Assembly: GCA_036735545.1 (NCBI GenBank)
Contig: DAINOD010000002.1
Coordinates: 1 to 64,000, forward strand
Length of the DNA: 64,000 bases
Reading direction: 5' to 3'
From: Rubrimonas sp036735545
GTDB taxonomy: Bacteria; Pseudomonadota; Alphaproteobacteria; Rhodobacterales; Rhodobacteraceae
Shown: in pieces, positions 19,141 through 28,678 of the stretch
How positions within the stretch are numbered: the stretch's first letter is position 1
How the letters are laid out: the number at the start of each line of letters is the position of its first letter
The notes under the pieces: model-generated
Seen by the model: the letters and a program-made list of their open reading frames with translations, nothing else
Databases searched by the model: none
Told to the model about the DNA's origin: nothing
Translations under genes and position numbers: made by a program

Positions 19141-20652
19141 ATGGCCGATCCGGATAGCGGGGGCGGCGCGCCGCCCCTGCTGGAGTTGCGCGGCGTCTCC
19201 AAGTCCTTCGGCGGCGTCGCGGCGCTGCAGGACGTGGATTTCGCGCTGCGCCGCGGCGAGGTGCACGGGCTGGTCGGCGAGAACGGCGCCGGCAAGTCCA
19301 CCACCATGAAGATCATCGCCGGCGTGCACCACGAGTTCGCCGGCGAGATGCTGATCGAAGGCCGTCCGGTGCGCCTGCGCTCGCCGCGCGAGGCGCTCGA
19401 CGCCGGCATCGGCATGGTCCACCAGGAGCTGTCGGTGGCGCCCGACCTTACGGTGGCGGAGAACGTGTTCCTCGGCGCCCAGCCCCTGACCCGCTTCGGG
19501 ACGGTGGACTGGGCGCGGATGAACGCCGAGGCGCGACGCCTGATCGCCTCGCTCGGGCTGGAGCTTGATCCCCGCACGCGCATGGGGTCGCTGCCGGTTG
19601 GGCTGCAGCAACTGGTGGAACTGTCGCGCGTCCTTTTCTCGGGCGCGCGCATCCTGATCCTCGACGAGCCGACCTCGGCGCTCTCGCCGCCGGAGGTGGC
19701 GCGGCTCTTCGCGGTGCTGCGCCGGCTGAAGGCCGAGGGGCGCAGCATCATCTTCATCTCGCATTTCCTCGACGACGTGCTGGCGGTGTCGGACCGGGTG
19801 ACCGTGTTCCGCAACGGGCGCCGGGTCGTGACCCATGACGTCGCCGCCCTGACCAAGGACGCGGTGATCGGCCACATGATCGGCCGCCGCTCGGCGGAAA
19901 TGCACATGGGCGAGACCGCAGACCTCAGCGGCGACGACGCCCGCCCGGTGCGGCTGTCGGTCACCGACGGCGGGCTGACCGCGGCGGGACCGCGCTTCTC
20001 GCTGGCGCTGCGGGCGGGCGAGATCACTGGGGTCTACGGCTTCATGGGCTGCGGCCAGATCGAGCTGGCGCGCGCCCTGTTCGGCAAGAACCGCTTGCGC
20101 CATGGCGAGATCGCGCTCGACGGCCGGCCCGTGTCGCTGCGCTCGACGGCGGCGGCGCGGGCGGCGGGCGTCGCCTATGTGCCCGAGAACCGGCGCATGA
20201 TGCTGTTCCGCGACGCGCCGGTGTACAAGAACGCCAGCATCGCCATCCTGCGGCGCATCCACCGCCTGTGGCTGCGGCCCGAGGCCGAGCGCGCCATCGC
20301 CCGGGGCCACATCGCCGACCTGCAGATCCGCCCCCCCAGCGCCGACATCGCGGTCGGGTCGCTGTCGGGGGGCAACCAGCAGAAGGTGGCGCTGGCCAAG
20401 TGGCTGACGCACCTGCCGAAGGTCCTGATCCTGTCAGAACCCACCCGCGGCATGGACGTCGGCGCCAAGGAGGACGTGATCCGCATCCTGCGGTCCCTGC
20501 GCGACCGGGGCGTGGCGATCCTCGTGCTTTCCACCGAGCCCGAGACCATCCTGACGCTCGCCGACCGGGTGCTGATCATGAAGCGCGGGGCGGTGACCGC
20601 GCGCTTCGACACGGGGCGCATCGACAAGTCCGTCCTTCTCTCCGCCGCATGA
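19141..20652 (+). CDS. Sugar ABC transporter ATPase (RbsA/XylG type)
   Basis: 503-residue tandem ATPase. The first domain has Walker A GENGAGKSTTMK, LPVGLQQLVELSR as degenerate signature and ILDEPTSAL; the second has a degenerate P-loop (GFMGCGQIELARALFG) but an intact LSGGNQQKVALAKWL signature and LSEPTRGMDVGAKEDV. This asymmetry is the hallmark of the carbohydrate uptake CUT2 class. It would energise import through the next-encoded permease. Confidence 0.92.
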   Translation: MADPDSGGGAPPLLELRGVSKSFGGVAALQDVDFALRRGEVHGLVGENGAGKSTTMKIIAGVHHEFAGEMLIEGRPVRLRSPREALDAGIGMVHQELSVAPDLTVAENVFLGAQPLTRFGTVDWARMNAEARRLIASLGLELDPRTRMGSLPVGLQQLVELSRVLFSGARILILDEPTSALSPPEVARLFAVLRRLKAEGRSIIFISHFLDDVLAVSDRVTVFRNGRRVVTHDVAALTKDAVIGHMIGRRSAEMHMGETADLSGDDARPVRLSVTDGGLTAAGPRFSLALRAGEITGVYGFMGCGQIELARALFGKNRLRHGEIALDGRPVSLRSTAAARAAGVAYVPENRRMMLFRDAPVYKNASIAILRRIHRLWLRPEAERAIARGHIADLQIRPPSADIAVGSLSGGNQQKVALAKWLTHLPKVLILSEPTRGMDVGAKEDVIRILRSLRDRGVAILVLSTEPETILTLADRVLIMKRGAVTARFDTGRIDKSVLLSAA

Positions 20653-20671
20653 CCCTTCCGGAGCGCAGCCC

Positions 20672-21706
20672 ATGACCATCACCAGCGACAGGCCGGCGGC
20701 GCCGGCGCGACGGCGGCTGCGTGCGTTCCTGCGCCATCAGTTGCGCAACATCGCACCGGTCATCGTGCTGGTGCTGATGGTGGCGTTCTTCGCGGCGACG
20801 TCGCGGTCCTTCCTGACCGCCGCCAACCTGATGAACATCCTCAGCCAGATCTCGCTGACCGCGATCATCGCGGTCGGGCTGACCTTCGTGATCCTGACGG
20901 CCGAGATCGACCTGTCGGTGGCCGCCGTGGCCAACGCGGTCGGCATCATGGTGGCCTATCTCACGCTGCAGCCCGACTATGTGAACATCGCCAACCTGCC
21001 GCTCCACGGGGTGCTGGCGGTCGGCCTGACGCTGCTGACAGCGCTCGCGATCGGCCTCACGACGGCCTTCGGCGTGACGGTGATCGGCATCCCCAGCTTC
21101 ATCATGACGCTCGCCATGATGCAGATCGCCAACGGCCTGTCCGCCCTGCTGGTGCGCGGCCAGATCGCCTACAATTTCCCCGACGCGGTGACTTTTCTCG
21201 GCTCGGGCTCGGTGTTCGGGGTGCGCACGACGATCCTCGTGGCGGCGGCGTTCCTGCTCGCGGCCCACCTGACGCTGACCTACACGCGCTTCGGCCGCTA
21301 CGTCTACATGGTCGGCGGCAACCGCGAGGCGGCCGAGTATTCGGGCGTCAACGTCCGGCTGATCCTCGCCGCGGTGTTGGTCATCGGGGCGATGTGCTCG
21401 GGCGTGGCGGGGATGCTGGGCGTGGCCTATTTCGGCTCGGCGCAGCAGAACCAGTTCGACACCTACCTGCTTGACGCCATCGCCGCCGTGGTGGTGGGCG
21501 GCACCAGCCTGTTCGGCGGGCGGGGGGGCATCGGCAACACGATCATCGGGCTGCTGGTGCTCGGCGTGCTGAACAACGGGCTCGACCACATCCAGATCGA
21601 CAGTTTCCTCAAGATCCTGATCCGCGGGCTGATCCTGCTCGCCGCGCTGATCGTCAACGTCTACGCCCAGACCCTGCGCGACGAGCGTGACGCAGGCGAC
21701 GCCTGA
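20672..21706 (+). CDS. Sugar ABC transporter permease (RbsC type)
   Basis: 344 residues with about eight to ten hydrophobic segments. The block ILTAEIDLSVAAVANAVGI matches the conserved 'GGIDLSVG' region of CUT2 permeases, and ARFGRYVYMVGGNREAAEYSGVNV (seen as two short blocks) matches the cytoplasmic coupling loop. GGTSLFGGRGGIGNTIIG is another signature. SD GGAG precedes the ATG; the ATPase stop is 19 bases upstream. Completes a CUT2 importer of unknown sugar. Confidence 0.92.
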   Translation: MTITSDRPAAPARRRLRAFLRHQLRNIAPVIVLVLMVAFFAATSRSFLTAANLMNILSQISLTAIIAVGLTFVILTAEIDLSVAAVANAVGIMVAYLTLQPDYVNIANLPLHGVLAVGLTLLTALAIGLTTAFGVTVIGIPSFIMTLAMMQIANGLSALLVRGQIAYNFPDAVTFLGSGSVFGVRTTILVAAAFLLAAHLTLTYTRFGRYVYMVGGNREAAEYSGVNVRLILAAVLVIGAMCSGVAGMLGVAYFGSAQQNQFDTYLLDAIAAVVVGGTSLFGGRGGIGNTIIGLLVLGVLNNGLDHIQIDSFLKILIRGLILLAALIVNVYAQTLRDERDAGDA

Positions 21707-21759
21707 GCCCCTTCGCGCGCCGTCGCGCCGCGCCGATCCGCCGCAGCGCGATTGATCTG

Positions 21760-21774
21760 TCCCGCGTCGCGGGA
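21760..21774. promoter_or_regulatory. Dyad upstream of the ETF-QO gene
   Basis: TCCCGC-GTC-GCGGGA lies 43 bases before the ETF-QO start, downstream of a TTGATC that could act as -35. It could be an operator within the promoter or a small hairpin ending the sugar-ABC transcript; nothing decides between these. Confidence 0.3.
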
Positions 21775-21816
21775 TAGGTCCGGCGCGGGTTGTCGCGATG
21801 CAGCGAAGGGTGGACC

Positions 21817-23472
21817 ATGAGCGACGTCGAACGCGAGGCGATGGACTATGATGTGGTCGTCGTCGGAGCCGGTCCGGCGGGCCTTTCCGCCGCCATCCGC
21901 CTGAAGCAGCTCGACCCCGACCTCTCCGTGGTCGTGCTGGAGAAGGGCTCGGAAGTCGGCGCGCACATCCTTTCCGGCGCGGTGCTCGACCCCTCGGGGC
22001 TGGATCGCCTGCTGCCGGACTGGCGCGAGCGCGGCGCTCCGCTGCACACGCCCGTCGAGAGCGACGCGTTCCTGATGCTGGGCGAGGCCGGCTCGCTTCG
22101 CATCCCGAACCTGCTGCTGCCGCGGCTGATGGGCAATCACGGGAACTACGTCGTCTCGATGGGCAATGTCTGCCGCTGGCTGGCCGAGCAGGCCGAGGGC
22201 CTGGGCGTGGAGATTTTCGCCGGCTTCGCCGCCAGCGCGCCCGTCTGGGGCGAGGACGGCCGGCTCGCGGGGGTGATCGCCGGCGAGGCGGGGCTCAGGA
22301 AGGACGGGACGCCGGGCCCGCACTACGAGCCCGGCATGGCGCTGCACGGGCGCTACGTGCTGCTGGCCGAAGGCGTGCGCGGCTCGCTCTCGAAGCAGAT
22401 CATCGCCCGCTTCGGGCTCGACAAGGACTGCGAGCCGCAGAAATACGGTCTCGGCATGAAGGAGCTGTGGGAGGTCGATCCCGCCAGGCACCGCCCCGGC
22501 CACGTCATGCACACCATGGGCTGGCCGCTGGGAAGCAAGGCCGGCGGCGGCGGCTTCGTCTATCACCTCGAGAACAATCAGGTCTATGTCGGCTTCGTGG
22601 TGCATCTGAACTACGAGAACCCCCATGTCTTCCCCTACATGGAGTTCCAGACCTGGAAGCATCACCACGAGATCGCGCCGCTGCTGGAAGGCGGCAAGCG
22701 CATCGCCTATGGCGCGCGGGCGATCGCCGAGGGCGGCTGGCAGTCGATCCCGAAGCTGGCGTTCCCGGGCGGCGCGCTCGTCGGCTGCGCCGCAGGCTTC
22801 GTCAACGTGCCCCGCATCAAGGGCAACCACAACGCCATGATCAGCGGGATCGAGGCGGCCGAGGCCGCGGCGAAGGCGCTGAAGGACGGCCGCTCGGGCG
22901 ACGAACTGAGCGCCTACGAGACCGCCGTGCGCGGCGGCGCCATCGGGCGCGAGCTGCGCCGCGTCTGCAACGTCAAGCCGCTGTGGTCGAAATACGGGCT
23001 GCTCGGCGGTGTGGCGCTGGGCGGGATCGACATGTGGGCCGCCTCGCTCATCGGCTGGCGCCCCTTCGGCGTGATGAAGCACGGCAAGACCGACGCCGAG
23101 GCGACCGGCCGCGCCAAGCGCCATGAGCCCATCGCCTACCGCAAGCCCGACGGCGTGATCAGCTTCGACCGTCTGACCAACGTCGCCTTCAGCTTCACCA
23201 ACCACGCCGAGGAGCAGCCCTGCCACCTGCACCTCAAGGACCCCGACGTGCCGATCGCGTGGAACCTGCCGAAATACGACGAGACGGCGCAGCGCTATTG
23301 CCCGGCCGGGGTCTACGAGGTGGTGCGGGACAAGAACGGGGAGAACCCGAAGTTCGTGATCAACGCGCAGAATTGCGTGCACTGCAAGACCTGCGACATC
23401 AAGGATCCGACCCAGAACATCGAGTGGCGAACGCCCCAGGGCGGCGACGGCCCGAATTATCCCAACATGTGA
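21817..23472 (+). CDS. Electron transfer flavoprotein-ubiquinone oxidoreductase
   Basis: 551-residue membrane-associated iron-sulfur flavoprotein that passes electrons from ETF (fatty-acid, amino-acid and acyl-CoA dehydrogenases) to ubiquinone. FAD site VVVVGAGPAGLSAAIRL at the N-terminus, the conserved GAHILSGAVLDP, the ubiquinone-region segments (HTMGWPL, GGFVYH), and the C-terminal cluster ligands in CPAGVYEV and NCVHCKTCDIKDP. ATG 21817 follows GAAGGGTGGA; an in-frame ATG nine codons earlier is less well placed. Its partner dehydrogenases probably include those feeding from the CoA pathways in this window. Confidence 0.97.
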   Translation: MSDVEREAMDYDVVVVGAGPAGLSAAIRLKQLDPDLSVVVLEKGSEVGAHILSGAVLDPSGLDRLLPDWRERGAPLHTPVESDAFLMLGEAGSLRIPNLLLPRLMGNHGNYVVSMGNVCRWLAEQAEGLGVEIFAGFAASAPVWGEDGRLAGVIAGEAGLRKDGTPGPHYEPGMALHGRYVLLAEGVRGSLSKQIIARFGLDKDCEPQKYGLGMKELWEVDPARHRPGHVMHTMGWPLGSKAGGGGFVYHLENNQVYVGFVVHLNYENPHVFPYMEFQTWKHHHEIAPLLEGGKRIAYGARAIAEGGWQSIPKLAFPGGALVGCAAGFVNVPRIKGNHNAMISGIEAAEAAAKALKDGRSGDELSAYETAVRGGAIGRELRRVCNVKPLWSKYGLLGGVALGGIDMWAASLIGWRPFGVMKHGKTDAEATGRAKRHEPIAYRKPDGVISFDRLTNVAFSFTNHAEEQPCHLHLKDPDVPIAWNLPKYDETAQRYCPAGVYEVVRDKNGENPKFVINAQNCVHCKTCDIKDPTQNIEWRTPQGGDGPNYPNM

Positions 23473-23542
23473 ACCCCGCGGGCATGGTGGCGATGGCCCC
23501 CGGCGCCCTATGTTGACGCTGGGCGCACGAAAGGCGGACGCG

Positions 23543-25276
23543 ATGGGTGATCGGGTGCGGGTTTGGGCGAGACGGCTCTGCCTCGCCGCGGGGCTGGCGG
23601 CGACGGCGGGCGCGGGCTGGAGCCAGGCGATCGCTCCCGGGGCCTATCTCGCGGCGCGTCAGGCCGACCGTTCCGGCGACGTCGAGCAGGCGGCGACGCG
23701 TTACGCCGAGGCGCTGCGCCGCGACCCGCGCAACGCCGCGCTGCTGGAGGCGGGCACGCTCGCGGCGCTGGCCGCCGGCAGGATCCCCGACGCGGTCTCG
23801 CTCGCGCAGAGGCTGGTCGGGGCTGACGCCGCGCACCGGATCGCCCATCTGACCCTCGTGACGTCCGAGCTCGCCGCCGCGCGCCACGACGCGGCGCTTG
23901 CGCGGCTCGACGACTTTCCCGAGGGCTTCAACGCGCTGACAGCGAGCCTTCTGCGCGGATGGGCCGCCTTCGGCGCCGGGGAGGCGGAGGCGGCGGAGGC
24001 GGCCTTCGTCGAACTCGACACCGGCGGCCTGCAGCAGGTCTTCGCCACCTACCATCTGGGGCTGCTGCGCGCGGCGCAGGGCGACGCCGAGGGCGCGCTC
24101 GAGGCCTTCGAGCGCGCCATGGGCCTCGTCACCGCGCCCACGTCGCGGCTCGCGGCGGCCCACGGAACCGCGCTGCAGGCGCTCGGCCGCGACGAGGAGG
24201 CGCGCGCGGTCTACGAGCGCGCCGCCGCCGCCAGCCGGCTGGGCGACCCCGTGCTGGCGGCAGCCCTGGCGGCGCTGGACGCCGGCGGACCGCCTCCGGC
24301 GCCGCTTGTGGCGGACGCGGCGCAGGGCGCCGCGGAGGCGCTGTTCAGCGTCGCCGCGGCGCTGGCCGGCGAGCAGGGCCGCCGGCTCTCGCTCGTCCAC
24401 GCCCAGCTCGCCGCGCACCTGCGGCCGGACCTGTCGGCCGCGCGGCTGCTGATCGGCGAGTTGCTGGAGGCGGACAACCAGTACGAGACCGCCATCAAGG
24501 CCTACGAGTTGATCGGCGCCGAGGATCCGCTCTGGGTCCGCGCCCAGATCGGACGCGCCAACGCGCTGGAGACGCTGGAGCGCGACGACGCCGCGACAGA
24601 GGCGCTGCGGGCCCTGGTCGAGCGCGCGCCGGACTCCGTTGACGCGCGCCTCGCGCTGGCCGACATCCTGCGACGCCGAGAGCGCTACGACGATTCCGCG
24701 GACGCCTATGGCGCGGCGATCGACCTGCTGGGCGCGGAGGGACGCGAGAACTGGGCGGTGCACTACCAGCGCGGCATCGCCTTCGAGCGCGGCAAGCGCT
24801 GGCCCGAGGCGGAGATCGAGTTCAAGCGTGCGCTGGAGCTGGAGCCCGACCAGCCGCTGGTGCTGAACTATCTCGGCTATTCCTGGGTGGAGATGGGGCA
24901 CCGCCTTCCGGAGGCGCGCGCCATGATCGAACGGGCCGTCGAACAGCGGCCCGAGGACGGCTACATCACCGACAGCCTCGGCTGGGTGCTTTACCGCGAG
25001 GGCGACTTCGAGGGCGCGGTCGAGTGGCTGGAGAAGGCCGTGGAACTCGCGCCCGTCGATCCGGTGATCAACGACCACCTCGGCGACGCGCTGTGGATGG
25101 TCGGCCGCACGCGGGAGGCCGAGTTCCAGTGGCGCCGGGCCCGCTCCTTCAACCCGGAGCCCGACGTGCTCGCCCGGATCAGGCGCAAGCTCGCCGAGGG
25201 GCTCGACGCGGTGCTCGAGGACGAGCGCGCCGACCCCGCCGCGTCTCGCGCGCCGGACGAGCGCAACGGCGGATGA
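23543..25276 (+). CDS. TPR-repeat protein, exported or periplasmic
   Basis: 577 residues. The N-terminus has a basic start and a hydrophobic stretch ending AGAGWSQA, consistent with a signal peptide. The rest is a string of tetratricopeptide repeats: AARQADRSGDVEQAATRYAE early, and strong late repeats such as NWAVHYQRGIAFERGKRWPE and DGYITDSLGWVLYREGDFEG. A scaffold for protein contacts. Its stop overlaps the ispE start (ATGA), an arrangement I recall from other Rhodobacterales. Function unknown. Confidence 0.85.
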   Translation: MGDRVRVWARRLCLAAGLAATAGAGWSQAIAPGAYLAARQADRSGDVEQAATRYAEALRRDPRNAALLEAGTLAALAAGRIPDAVSLAQRLVGADAAHRIAHLTLVTSELAAARHDAALARLDDFPEGFNALTASLLRGWAAFGAGEAEAAEAAFVELDTGGLQQVFATYHLGLLRAAQGDAEGALEAFERAMGLVTAPTSRLAAAHGTALQALGRDEEARAVYERAAAASRLGDPVLAAALAALDAGGPPPAPLVADAAQGAAEALFSVAAALAGEQGRRLSLVHAQLAAHLRPDLSAARLLIGELLEADNQYETAIKAYELIGAEDPLWVRAQIGRANALETLERDDAATEALRALVERAPDSVDARLALADILRRRERYDDSADAYGAAIDLLGAEGRENWAVHYQRGIAFERGKRWPEAEIEFKRALELEPDQPLVLNYLGYSWVEMGHRLPEARAMIERAVEQRPEDGYITDSLGWVLYREGDFEGAVEWLEKAVELAPVDPVINDHLGDALWMVGRTREAEFQWRRARSFNPEPDVLARIRRKLAEGLDAVLEDERADPAASRAPDERNGG

Positions 25277-26193
25277 CGCCCGATGAGGGCGCGCCGGCCG
25301 GGCCGGCGCCCCCCGAGCCGCTGGAGGAGCTGGCCCGGGCCAAGGTCAACCTGTTCCTGCATGTCCGCGGCAGGCGCGCCGACGGGCGTCACATGCTGGA
25401 AAGCCTCGCGGTTTTTCCCGAACTGGGCGACGTCCTGATCGCCGAGCGCAGCCCGATCCTGTCGCTGAGCCTCGACGGACCCTTCGCGCTGTCTCTGGGA
25501 ACGGGCGAGGACAACCTCGTCGTCCGCGCCGTGGAGCGCTTGGCGGCGAAGGTCGACGCGCCTTCCGGCGTCGCGCTGCGGCTGGACAAGCGGCTGCCGG
25601 TCGCCTCGGGCATCGGCGGCGGCTCGGCGGACGCGGCGGCGGCGCTGCGGCTCGCGATGCGGCTCTGGGGCCGCAGCCCCGACGCCGTGACGCTCTCCGA
25701 CCTCGCGCTCGGGCTCGGCGCCGACGTGCCGGTATGCCTCAGCTCGGCGCCTGCGCTGATGCGCGGCCAGGGCGAGGTGCTCGAACCCGCGCCCCCCTTC
25801 CCCGCCTTCTGGCTGGTGCTGGCCAACCCGCTGCGCGCCGTCTCGACGGCGGAGGTCTTCGAGGGGCTGGAGCGCCGCGACAACCCGCCGGCCGACGCGC
25901 CGCCCGCGCGCTTCGACGACCTCGGCCTTCTCGTCGCGTGGCTCTCGCGGCAGCGCAACGACCTCGAGCCGCCGGCGCGCGCGCTTGCGCCCGTGATCGG
26001 CGCGACGCTGGGCGCCTTGCGCTGGGCCGAGGGCTGTCTGCTGGCGCGCATGTCGGGCTCGGGGGCCACCTGCTTCGGCCTGTTCGCGACCGAGCCCGCC
26101 GCGCTGGCGGCCGCGCGCGCGATCACCGCCGCGCGGCCCGAATGGTGGGTCGCCCCGGCGCGCGTGCCGGCGTGGAACGGCCTGCCGGCCTGA
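25273..26193 (+). CDS. ispE: 4-diphosphocytidyl-2-C-methyl-D-erythritol kinase
   Basis: 306-residue GHMP kinase of the MEP isoprenoid pathway, phosphorylating the 2-hydroxyl of CDP-methylerythritol with ATP. Family motifs: ARAKVNLFLHV (substrate-binding Lys/Asn), the glycine-rich ATP loop LPVASGIGGGSADAAAAL, LGADVPVCL and the C-terminal ARMSGSGATCFGLF. The start ATG lies within the TPR-protein stop. Essential housekeeping enzyme in most bacteria. Confidence 0.96.
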   Translation: MTPDEGAPAGPAPPEPLEELARAKVNLFLHVRGRRADGRHMLESLAVFPELGDVLIAERSPILSLSLDGPFALSLGTGEDNLVVRAVERLAAKVDAPSGVALRLDKRLPVASGIGGGSADAAAALRLAMRLWGRSPDAVTLSDLALGLGADVPVCLSSAPALMRGQGEVLEPAPPFPAFWLVLANPLRAVSTAEVFEGLERRDNPPADAPPARFDDLGLLVAWLSRQRNDLEPPARALAPVIGATLGALRWAEGCLLARMSGSGATCFGLFATEPAALAAARAITAARPEWWVAPARVPAWNGLPA

Positions 26194-26276
26194 CCCCTCC
26201 CCCCTTGCGGCGGCGCGCCGGCGGGCGTTTCAATGGAGCGCCACGGCGGCGCAGCGCCTGCGTCTGGGAGGGCCCC

Positions 26277-26951
26277 ATGAAGCGTTCGGACGTCAATGCG
26301 ATCATCGAGGAAGGCGACGCCTTCATCCGGGGACACGGCGTCGCCCTGCCGCCCTTCGCCGAATGGACGCCCGAGACGATGGCCGCCCACCGCGACAGCG
26401 CCGTGGTGCGTCGACGCCTGGGATGGGACGTCACGGACTACGGCGCCGGGGACTTCGCCAGGACCGGCCTGTTCCTGTTCACCGCGCGCAACGGCGACCC
26501 GGCCGATCTCGCCCGCGGCAGGGGAATGCTCTACGCCGAGAAGATCATGATCTCGCGCCGCGACCAGCTCGCGCCGATGCATCGCCACAACGTCAAGGCC
26601 GAGGACATCGTGAACCGCGGCGGCGGCGCGCTGGTCCTGCGCCTCTACGCCTCCGCCCCGGACGGCGGGCTCGACCGCGAGGCCCCCGTGACGGTGCCGA
26701 CCGACGGGCTGACCCGCACCCTTCCGGCCGGCGGCCTGCTGAAGCTGGGGCGCGGCGAGAGCGTCACCCTGTCGCCGGGCGTCTGGCACGCCTTCTGGGC
26801 CGAAGGCGCCGACGTGCTGATCGTGGAGATCTCCACCGTGAACGACGACGTCACCGACAACGTTTTCGAGGCCACCGTCGCGCGCTACGCCGCCATCGAG
26901 GAGGACGCCCCGCCGCTGCGCTGGCTCGTCAGCGACTACGACAGGCTCTGA
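26277..26951 (+). CDS. D-lyxose ketol-isomerase-like cupin
   Basis: 224-residue cupin matching the D-lyxose/D-mannose isomerase family that interconverts D-lyxose and D-xylulose. Metal ligands are all present: His102 and His104 in PMHRHNVKAED, Glu109, and His171 in PGVWHAFW; VNRGGGALVLRL follows the first ligand block as in the family. The start ATG follows GGGAGGGCCCC. It lies four bases ahead of the flavoprotein gene; the pairing does not suggest a known pathway. Confidence 0.82.
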   Translation: MKRSDVNAIIEEGDAFIRGHGVALPPFAEWTPETMAAHRDSAVVRRRLGWDVTDYGAGDFARTGLFLFTARNGDPADLARGRGMLYAEKIMISRRDQLAPMHRHNVKAEDIVNRGGGALVLRLYASAPDGGLDREAPVTVPTDGLTRTLPAGGLLKLGRGESVTLSPGVWHAFWAEGADVLIVEISTVNDDVTDNVFEATVARYAAIEEDAPPLRWLVSDYDRL

Positions 26952-26954
26952 CGC

Positions 26955-28094
26955 GTGGCTGTCTTCGACGTCGCGGTGATCGGCGCCGGGATCGCCGGCG
27001 CCTCGGTCGCATCCGAGCTCGCCCGCGACGCGCGCGTGGCGCTGCTGGAGGCGGAGGACCGCCCCGGCCGCCACGCCACCGGCCGCTCGGCGGCGCTGTT
27101 CTCCTGCAGCTATGGCCCCCCGGTCGTGCGGGCCCTGTCGCGCGCCTCCGAGCCGTTCCTGTCGGCTCCGCCCGAAGGCTTCGCCGCCGCCCCGCTGCTG
27201 GCCGCGCGCGGTCTGCTCTACGTCGCGCGCGCCGACCAGGCGGCGGCGCTGGCCGCGCTCGCCGCGGAACTCGGCGACGCGGTGAGCCCGGTCTCCGCCG
27301 ATGAGGCCGGCCTGCGCTGTCCGCTGCTGCGCCCCGGCTACGTCGCGGCCGCGCTGCTGGAGACCAGCGCGCGCGACATCGACGTGGACGCGCTGCACGG
27401 CGGCTTTCTCCGCGCCTTCCGCGCCCGCGGCGGGACGCTCATGACCGACGCGGGCGTCACGGCGCTGACCCGCGACGGCGCGGGCTGGCGCGTCGAGACC
27501 CCGGCGGGCGCCTTGCGCTGCGCGACCGTGGTGAACGCCGCCGGGGCCTGGGCCGACGCCGTGGGCGCGCTGGCCGGGGCCCGCCCGACAGGCCTGACGC
27601 CGAAGCGCCGCACCGCGATCATCCTCGATGCGCCGCCAGGCATGGACCTCGGCGCGGCGCCGCTCGTGGTCGACGCCGAGGAACGGTTCTACCTCAAGCC
27701 CGACGCCGGCCGCCTGCTGGCCTCGCCCGCCGACGAGACCCCCTCCCCGCCCTGCGACGCCCAGCCCGAGGAGATCGACGTCGCCGAATGCGTCGACCGC
27801 ATCGAGCGCGCCTTCGCGCTGTCGGTCCGCCGCATCCCGCACCGCTGGGCCGGCCTGCGCAGCTTCGTCGCCGACAAGAGCCCCGTCGCGGGCTGGGACG
27901 CCGCGGCGCCCGGCTTCTTCTGGCTCGCGGGACAGGGGGGCTACGGCGTGCAGACCGCCCCGGCGCTGGCGCGCGCCGCCGCCGCGCTGGTCCGCGGCGC
28001 GCCCCTGCCGCCCGACATCGCCGCGGAGGGCGTCACCGCCGATGCGCTGTCGCCCGCCCGCCTGCGCGTTCCCTGCCACGAGCAAAGCCGATGA
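26955..28094 (+). CDS. FAD-dependent D-amino-acid dehydrogenase-like protein
   Basis: 379-residue DAO-family flavoprotein. The FAD loop VIGAGIAGASVASEL is followed by HATGRSAALFS; later blocks are VNAAGAWADAVGALAG, PKRRTAIIL, ERFYLKPDAGRLLASPA, HRWAGLRSFVADK and AGQGGYGVQTAPAL. The whole pattern resembles D-arginine dehydrogenase DauA. From memory, the DauA residue giving preference for cationic side chains (a Glu after the PLL segment) is not conserved here (PLLAARGLLYV), so the substrate may be a neutral D-amino acid. GTG start; stop overlaps the next gene. Confidence 0.8.
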   Translation: MAVFDVAVIGAGIAGASVASELARDARVALLEAEDRPGRHATGRSAALFSCSYGPPVVRALSRASEPFLSAPPEGFAAAPLLAARGLLYVARADQAAALAALAAELGDAVSPVSADEAGLRCPLLRPGYVAAALLETSARDIDVDALHGGFLRAFRARGGTLMTDAGVTALTRDGAGWRVETPAGALRCATVVNAAGAWADAVGALAGARPTGLTPKRRTAIILDAPPGMDLGAAPLVVDAEERFYLKPDAGRLLASPADETPSPPCDAQPEEIDVAECVDRIERAFALSVRRIPHRWAGLRSFVADKSPVAGWDAAAPGFFWLAGQGGYGVQTAPALARAAAALVRGAPLPPDIAAEGVTADALSPARLRVPCHEQSR

Positions 28095-28543
28095 CCGCCG
28101 ACGACGATCGCCCCGGAGAACGCGCCGTCGAGACGCCCGCCGCCTTCGACGCGGGCCTGTGGTTCATCGGCCGCATCGAGACGCCGTGGCCCGACCGCGA
28201 CGCCTGCCCCAGGCGCGGCGACCCGGAGAACGGGCCGCCCTGCCGCATCCACCTCGCCGAGCCCTGGGTCGCGGCCGCCGAGGGTCTGAAACCCGGCGCG
28301 AGGCTGCAGGTCCTCTACTGGATGGACAAGGCGCGGCGCGACCTCGTGCTGCAGAATCCCCGGCGCAGCGGGGCCCTGACGGGAACCTTCGCGCTGCGCT
28401 CGCCGGTGCGGCCGAACCCGGTCGCATCGTCTTCCGTCGCGCTCCTGTCGGTCGAGGGAGCGGTGCTGACGGTGCGCGGCCTCGACTGCGCCAGCGGCAC
28501 GCCGCTGATCGATCTGAAGCCAGACGCCTGCCCGCACGGATGA
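28091..28543 (+). CDS. TrmO/TsaA-like tRNA N6-methyltransferase
   Basis: 150 residues matching the TsaA beta-barrel fold. E. coli TrmO methylates N6 of threonylcarbamoyl-adenosine 37 in some tRNAs using S-adenosylmethionine. Conserved blocks: IGRIETPW, the GTFALRSPVRPNPVASS segment, LDCASGTPLIDLKP. The protein is shorter than TrmO and lacks its C-terminal extension, as in many alphaproteobacterial members, so exact function is less certain. ATGA overlap with the flavoprotein gene. Confidence 0.78.
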   Translation: MTADDDRPGERAVETPAAFDAGLWFIGRIETPWPDRDACPRRGDPENGPPCRIHLAEPWVAAAEGLKPGARLQVLYWMDKARRDLVLQNPRRSGALTGTFALRSPVRPNPVASSSVALLSVEGAVLTVRGLDCASGTPLIDLKPDACPHG

Positions 28544-28678
28544 GCCGGGACGACGACCCGCGGCGGCGGCGAAACCGATGGGCAAGCGGCGTGGAATGCG
28601 CTAGTTCATGGGGTGTAAAGACTCCTGCGCAACCGTGGCGTTCGGCGCAGAATGCGTTGTCCGGAGGCTGACGCTCGC

